In this document: in pieces, positions 60,102 to 64,000 of the stretch | Layout: each line of letters begins with the position of its first letter | How positions within the stretch are numbered: the stretch's first letter is position 1 | Source: JAYFQF01 sp034927285 | Lineage (GTDB): Bacteria; Bacillota; Peptococcia; DRI-13; UBA5745 | Length of the DNA stretch: 64,000 nucleotides | Direction of reading: 5' to 3' | NCBI GenBank assembly: GCA_034927285.1 | Contig: JAYFQF010000005.1 | Coordinates: 1-64,000 of the forward strand | Program-made: the position numbers and the translations under genes | The notes under the pieces: generated by a model | Seen by the model: only the letters and a program-made list of their open reading frames with translations | Told to the model about the DNA's origin: nothing | Databases searched by the model: none

Positions 60102-61040
60102 CTAAAACAGGGCCAGGTTTTTCAGGATCACAATCCAAAAGAACATGGTAAAGATGGAGAAAATCGACGTATAGACCACCAACTGTCCCGCCAGGTCGCT
60201 GTCGCCGTCCATCTGCTGGGCCATGGCAAAGGAGGAGGTGGCCACCGGTGAAGCAAACAGCGGCAGCAGCGTAATGATAGCCAGATCCCGGAACCCCAGC
60301 AGGGCCGCCACGCTGAGCCACAGAGCCGGCACCACGATCAGGCGGCCGGTGACGCAAATCACCAGTTGCCGTAAAAAGCCCTTGGTGTCGGAAAAAGAGA
60401 AGCTCCCCCCCAATACCATCAATCCCAAAGGCGTAGCCACCTTGCTGATGGCGGAAGTGGCCGAGGCCAACGGTCCGGGCAGCGGCAGCTCCAGCACCAG
60501 AAGCAATAGACCGGCCAGGGCCCCCACAATCAAAGGATTGGTCAGAATCTTCCTGCCGATCCGGCTGTAATCAATTTTTCCTTCCCGGAATAATTCCAGG
60601 GACAATACCGCCAAAAAATTAAACAGGGGCACAATCACCGCCACCACGGCCGCGGTATCCCCCAATTGCTCCCGGCCCCATAACGAAAGGGCTACCGGTA
60701 TGCCGAATAAAACGAAATTACTGCGGAACAGACACTGAACCATTACCCCCTGCTTCGGTTTTTCCTTTTCCAGAAGGGGCACCAAAAGCCAGGCCAAAAA
60801 AAAGGTGGCGATTACGGCGGCGGCGGCAAATCCTATCAGAGGAAAGTCCACGCCCTCACTTAAATTGATGTTCCGGACGTTTTCAAACAGCAGCATGGGC
60901 AAAAACAGCTGGAAGCATATGCCGTTCATCTGCTTCACCGTGGTTTCATTCCACAGGCACAGCCGGCGCAGCAGGTAGCCCAGACACAGATAGACCAGCA
61001 GCGGAAACACTACGGTAAAAGCCAGCACGAGATTTTCCAT
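60102..61040 (-). CDS. AEC-family (auxin efflux carrier-like) transporter
   Basis: A 312-residue membrane protein with about ten helices in two inverted halves. The repeats begin FPLLVYLCLGYLLRR and TNPLIVGALAGLLLL, and the second half has LMVLGGSFSF and LPLFASPVATSSFAMA, the crossover-helix regions of this bile-acid/auxin-type transporter group. Bacterial members carry malate, malonate or other organic acids. GAAGGA precedes the ATG. No regulatory or metabolic partner is adjacent apart from the downstream DUF4358 gene on the same strand, after a 148-base gap. Confidence 0.9.
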   Translation of the reverse strand: MENLVLAFTVVFPLLVYLCLGYLLRRLCLWNETTVKQMNGICFQLFLPMLLFENVRNINLSEGVDFPLIGFAAAAVIATFFLAWLLVPLLEKEKPKQGVMVQCLFRSNFVLFGIPVALSLWGREQLGDTAAVVAVIVPLFNFLAVLSLELFREGKIDYSRIGRKILTNPLIVGALAGLLLLVLELPLPGPLASATSAISKVATPLGLMVLGGSFSFSDTKGFLRQLVICVTGRLIVVPALWLSVAALLGFRDLAIITLLPLFASPVATSSFAMAQQMDGDSDLAGQLVVYTSIFSIFTMFFWIVILKNLALF

Positions 61041-61157
61041 GATGAATCATTCCTTCTTCCGGCAGCGAAAATCCAGATCAGAGGCCACCGGCTTTCCATT
61101 CTTATCTTAATCCGCCCGGTTTTAATCCGCCCGGGAGAAGCCGCCACAGGGCCGGCC

Positions 61158-61802
61158 TCAGCGGCAGTCGGCAATCCCCTTTTCCCAGACGACAAAATCC
61201 ACGCTTTGATCATGGCTTCCGGCAGGCAGCTCCGGCCTGAGCAGCAGTTCCCGGCACAAAGCCGCGGTAATAAAAGGGGCGCCGCTTTCCCTGGCCGCCG
61301 CCAGATAACGGTCATAATACCCGCCGCCCCGGCCCAGGCGCCGGCCGGTGAAATCACAGCTTAAGCAAGGGAGAATCAACAGGCCCAGCTCCTCCGGCAG
61401 GGCCAGAGCGCATTCAGGAGAAGGTTCCAATAGCTTCAGCGGGCCGGCGGAGGGTTTCAGCTGAGCCAGAGAAGTCACCCACCGGGCCTCCATCCTGCCC
61501 TTCTCCCGGCAAAGAGGCAGGGCTATCCGCTTTCCCGCCCCCAGAGCCTGAAGAATCAAAGGCCGGGTATGGATTTCCCAGCCCAGTCCCACATATAGGA
61601 AAAGGGATTTCGCCCGGCGGTATTCCTGCCAGTCCGCCAGGCGGGACAGAATCCTTTTATCGGAATCCTCCCGGCCTCTGGCGTCCAGGCTTTTTGCCAG
61701 GTCCAAAAGCTGCCGGCGCAGCCGCTGCTTTTCCGCCGCCAGCTCCGGGGGCTTTATCTGTTCTTTTGGTTTTTTCTGCTCTTTTTTCTTTTCCGGCGTC
61801 AT
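61158..61802 (-). CDS. fthC: 5-formyltetrahydrofolate cyclo-ligase
   Basis: Makes 5,10-methenyl-tetrahydrofolate from 5-formyl-tetrahydrofolate with ATP, rescuing a dead-end folate. The 214-residue product has a Lys/Glu-rich N-terminus of about 20 residues beyond the usual start, then the EKQRLRRQLL helix, and the core blocks ILPCLSCDFTGRRLGRGGGYYDRYL with the phosphate-binding GRGGGYYDR. The ATG at 61802 has GGGGGAG upstream and is preferred to an in-frame codon 12 residues earlier. It is third in the fhs-fchA-fthC folate operon. Confidence 0.93.
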   Translation of the reverse strand: MTPEKKKEQKKPKEQIKPPELAAEKQRLRRQLLDLAKSLDARGREDSDKRILSRLADWQEYRRAKSLFLYVGLGWEIHTRPLILQALGAGKRIALPLCREKGRMEARWVTSLAQLKPSAGPLKLLEPSPECALALPEELGLLILPCLSCDFTGRRLGRGGGYYDRYLAAARESGAPFITAALCRELLLRPELPAGSHDQSVDFVVWEKGIADCR

Positions 61803-61877
61803 TTGTCTCCCCCTGATAAGCCAGCCAATACGCGCCACCCAGGAACGGGCCGCCGCCGATGAGGTTTCCTGTGGCTT

Positions 61878-62501
61878 TTATTTAACGATCTGCCGGAGTA
61901 CCTGCCGGCAGATTCCTTCAGCCAGTACCCGGCTCTCCCCGGAAATTTTCAAGGCTTTTTCCTCCAGCTCCAAAGCCAAAGCCCGGTTTTTCATCAGGCC
62001 GGTATTGATATATACGTTCATTTCCCCACAGGATACGGCGGCCTGCAAAAGCCTTGCGCCGCAGGCCACATCGCTGATGGCCAGCCGGCTGCCTTTTTCC
62101 GCCAGAACCTGCTGAAGTTCCAGTGCCTCCAGGGCCTTTTTCATAATCTCCAGAGGCACCGCCGCCGCCTGGGCCAGGGCCTCCTCCATGACTTTTTCCC
62201 GCTCCGCCAGTTCCTCCGGCGTATCCTTAGGCAGGCCGTAGGCCCGGGCCAGGGGAGCGAAGGCCTCGGCATCGGCGGCGATTAAATCCTTCAGTTCCCG
62301 GCGTAAGGCTTCGGTTTTCTTCAAAACCTCCCGCAACGTTTCCTCATGCTGGGCGTACTTTTTTTTGCCCAGGGTCAGATTGATCACCATGCTGCCCAGG
62401 GCGGCTCCCAGAGCGCCGGCCAAAGCCGCCGCTCCGCCGCCGCCGGGAGTGGCCTTGGAGGAAGCCAGATCCTCCAGAAATAAATCCAGGGTTTCCGTCA
62501 T
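61878..62501 (-). CDS. fchA: Methenyltetrahydrofolate cyclohydrolase / cyclodeaminase
   Basis: A 207-residue helical protein of the formimino-THF cyclodeaminase family. The conserved TPGGGGAAALAGALGAAL opening binds folate, and the SDVACGARLLQAAV block follows. In acetogenic and purine-degrading Clostridia this enzyme makes or uses methenyl-THF next to fhs. GAGGAGGG precedes the ATG at 62501. It begins 12 bases after the fhs stop and is co-transcribed. Confidence 0.92.
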   Translation of the reverse strand: MTETLDLFLEDLASSKATPGGGGAAALAGALGAALGSMVINLTLGKKKYAQHEETLREVLKKTEALRRELKDLIAADAEAFAPLARAYGLPKDTPEELAEREKVMEEALAQAAAVPLEIMKKALEALELQQVLAEKGSRLAISDVACGARLLQAAVSCGEMNVYINTGLMKNRALALELEEKALKISGESRVLAEGICRQVLRQIVK

Positions 62502-62512
62502 AGGCCCTCCTC

Positions 62513-64000
62513 TTAAAATAAGCCGGAGATCCGGCCCTGATTATCCACGTCGATCTTTTCCGCCGCGGGAACTTTAGGCAGGCCCGGCATGGTCATGATT
62601 TCTCCGGTCAAGGCTACCACAAAGCCGGCGCCGGCAGATACCCGCAAGGACCGCACGCTGATACGGAAGCCTTTGGGACGGCCCAGGAGAGTCGGATCAT
62701 CCGACAAAGAATATTGAGTCTTGGCCATACAGACCGGATAAGCGCCATAGCCGAGGCTTTCCAAACGGTCCAGTTCCTTGAGAGCGGCGGCGCTGAAATC
62801 CACCCCGCCGGCGCCGTAAACCTTTTCCGCGATTTTTGTGATCTTTGTCCGCAGATTGTCGGCATCGTCATAGATAAAATGAAAGTCCTTTTTGCCCTCC
62901 CCGATAAGGCGCAGCACCTCCCGGGCCAGGGTTTCGCCGCCCCGGCCGCCCTGGGCCCAGACCTGGGACAGGGCCACGTTGACCCCCAGTTCCCGGCAGC
63001 GTGCTTCCACCAGGGCCAGTTCCTCAGGATCGTCGCCGGGGAAGCGGTTCAGGGCCACCACCGCCGGCAGGCCGAAATGCCCGGTGATATTTTCAATATG
63101 TTTTAATAAATTCGGCAGCCCTTTTTCCAGGGCATCCAGATTTTTCTCCGCCAATTGGGTCTTAGGCAGGCCGCCGTGCATCTTCAGAGCCCGCACCGTA
63201 GCCACGATCACTACGGCGTCAGGGGTAAAGCCCGCTTTGCGGCATTTGATATCCATAAACTTTTCAGCCCCCAGGTCGGCGCCGAAGCCGGCTTCCGTCA
63301 CCACGTAGTCTGCCAGGGAAAGGGCCAGCCTTGTGGCCATGATGCTGTTGCAGCCATGGGCGATATTGGCAAAGGGGCCGCCGTGAACGATGGCGGGAGT
63401 GTGCTCCAGAGTCTGGACCAAATTAGGCTTGAGGGCGTCCTTTAAAAGCGCCGCCATGGCCCCTTGCGCTTTCAGCTCCCCGGCGGTCACCGGCCGGTCC
63501 TGCCGGGTATAACCGACGATAACAGAGGCCAGTTTCGCCTTCAGATCGTCGATATCTTCAGAAAGGCAAAGAATCGCCATGATTTCCGAAGCCACAGTGA
63601 TATCGTAGCCGTCCTCCCGGGGCATGCCGCCGGCTTTGCCCCCCAGGCCGCAGACGATATGGCGCAGCTGGCGGTCGTTCATATCCACGCAGCGCTTCCA
63701 GGTGATGCGCCGGGGATCCAGATCCAGCTGGTTCCCCTGGAAAATATGGTTGTCGATGAGAGCAGCCAAAAGGTTATTTGCCGCGCCGATAGCATGAAAA
63801 TCACCGGTGAAGTGCAGGTTGATGTCTTCCATAGGCACTACCTGGGCATAGCCGCCGCCGGCCGCTCCCCCTTTAATGCCGAAAACCGGCCCCAGGGAAG
63901 GTTCCCGTAAAGCGATAGCGGCTTTTTTCCCCAACCGGCTTAAGGCGTCCCCCAGCCCTACGGTGGTGGTGGTCTTCCCTTCGCCGGCGGGGGTGGGGGT
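62513..64000 (-). CDS. fhs: Formate--tetrahydrofolate ligase, N-terminus outside the window
   Basis: ATP-dependent activation of formate to 10-formyl-THF, the entry of the methyl branch of the acetyl-CoA pathway and a purine C1 source. The visible part (495 residues of about 556) runs from the P-loop TPAGEGKTTTT at the window edge through REPSLGPVFGIKGGAAGGGYAQV, DINLHFTGDFHAI, and HGGPFANIAHGCNS to the C-terminus. All conserved blocks seen are intact. About 60 N-terminal residues lie beyond 64000. It heads the folate operon. Confidence 0.96.
   Translation of the reverse strand, partial: TPTPAGEGKTTTTVGLGDALSRLGKKAAIALREPSLGPVFGIKGGAAGGGYAQVVPMEDINLHFTGDFHAIGAANNLLAALIDNHIFQGNQLDLDPRRITWKRCVDMNDRQLRHIVCGLGGKAGGMPREDGYDITVASEIMAILCLSEDIDDLKAKLASVIVGYTRQDRPVTAGELKAQGAMAALLKDALKPNLVQTLEHTPAIVHGGPFANIAHGCNSIMATRLALSLADYVVTEAGFGADLGAEKFMDIKCRKAGFTPDAVVIVATVRALKMHGGLPKTQLAEKNLDALEKGLPNLLKHIENITGHFGLPAVVALNRFPGDDPEELALVEARCRELGVNVALSQVWAQGGRGGETLAREVLRLIGEGKKDFHFIYDDADNLRTKITKIAEKVYGAGGVDFSAAALKELDRLESLGYGAYPVCMAKTQYSLSDDPTLLGRPKGFRISVRSLRVSAGAGFVVALTGEIMTMPGLPKVPAAEKIDVDNQGRISGLF

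Overview
The window reads as chromosome of an anaerobic, GC-rich member of the Clostridia (Firmicutes). Pointers are the SCIFF peptide with its radical SAM maturase, a leucine-operon type T-box leader, rubrerythrin, the WalJ / metalloprotease / RlmH cluster, single-operon F1Fo ATP synthase, folate C1 genes of the acetyl-CoA pathway type (fhs, fchA), strong AGGAGG ribosome sites and frequent TTG/GTG starts. The exact family cannot be fixed from the sequence alone. Most of the window is housekeeping DNA with even base composition. One stretch (about 11.46-13.62 kb) is visibly AT-richer and looks acquired.

Layout. 0-2.6 kb: T-box leader, leuA (long type), rubrerythrin. 2.7-7.2 kb (minus): rlmH, walJ, a membrane zinc protease and a LysM/G5/M23 envelope peptidase with a long leader. 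7.5-9.3 kb (minus): the SCIFF precursor scfA, a hairpin, then the maturase scfB. 9.4-11.2 kb: a lipoprotein and a DUF3885-type protein. 11.5-13.6 kb: the AT-rich island with a Crp/Fnr regulator divergent from a 46-residue cupin-like peptide, a half-size permease and a second permease half fused to a ferredoxin domain. 14-22.9 kb: D-aminoacylase-like amidohydrolase, tRNA-Gly(CCC), a small KIEDG-repeat protein, MarR plus MATE pump, tandem-HD signalling protein, YitT, MerR and Eis-like acetyltransferase. 23.1-26.8 kb: an alkaline phosphatase broken by a one-base frameshift, YibE/F membrane protein, GNAT.

26.9-33.3 kb (minus): the complete atpBEFHAGDC operon. 33.5-37.6 kb: CitA/DcuS-type kinase and its regulator, polyphosphate:AMP phosphotransferase, Zn-ribbon protein. 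37.6-47.7 kb (minus): arginine operon argC-argJ-argB-argD-carA-carB behind a near-consensus promoter flanked by a perfect 18-bp ARG-box-like palindrome. CarB is fused in frame to a diaminopimelate epimerase domain whose first catalytic cysteine is missing. 48-51.3 kb: gpmI and eno. 51.4-53.1 kb: CDF cation exporter divergent from a TetR regulator around a perfect 9-bp inverted repeat. 53.3-55.3 kb: NIF3/PII-like protein, YdcF-type membrane protein, pentapeptide-repeat protein. 55.3-56.1 kb: non-coding DNA with hairpin repeats and a CAT-rich tract. 56.1-60 kb (minus): DUF4358 lipoprotein, MBOAT acyltransferase and DHHW protein, a polymer O-acylation set. 60.1-64 kb (minus): AEC transporter, then fthC, fchA and fhs; fhs runs off the right edge.

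The most unusual items are the CarB-DapF fusion with altered active site, the ferredoxin-tailed split permease with its Fnr-type regulator and mini-cupin, the frameshifted phosphatase, and several perfect inverted repeats in promoter or intergenic regions. No phage, CRISPR array, rRNA or intact insertion sequence was found.
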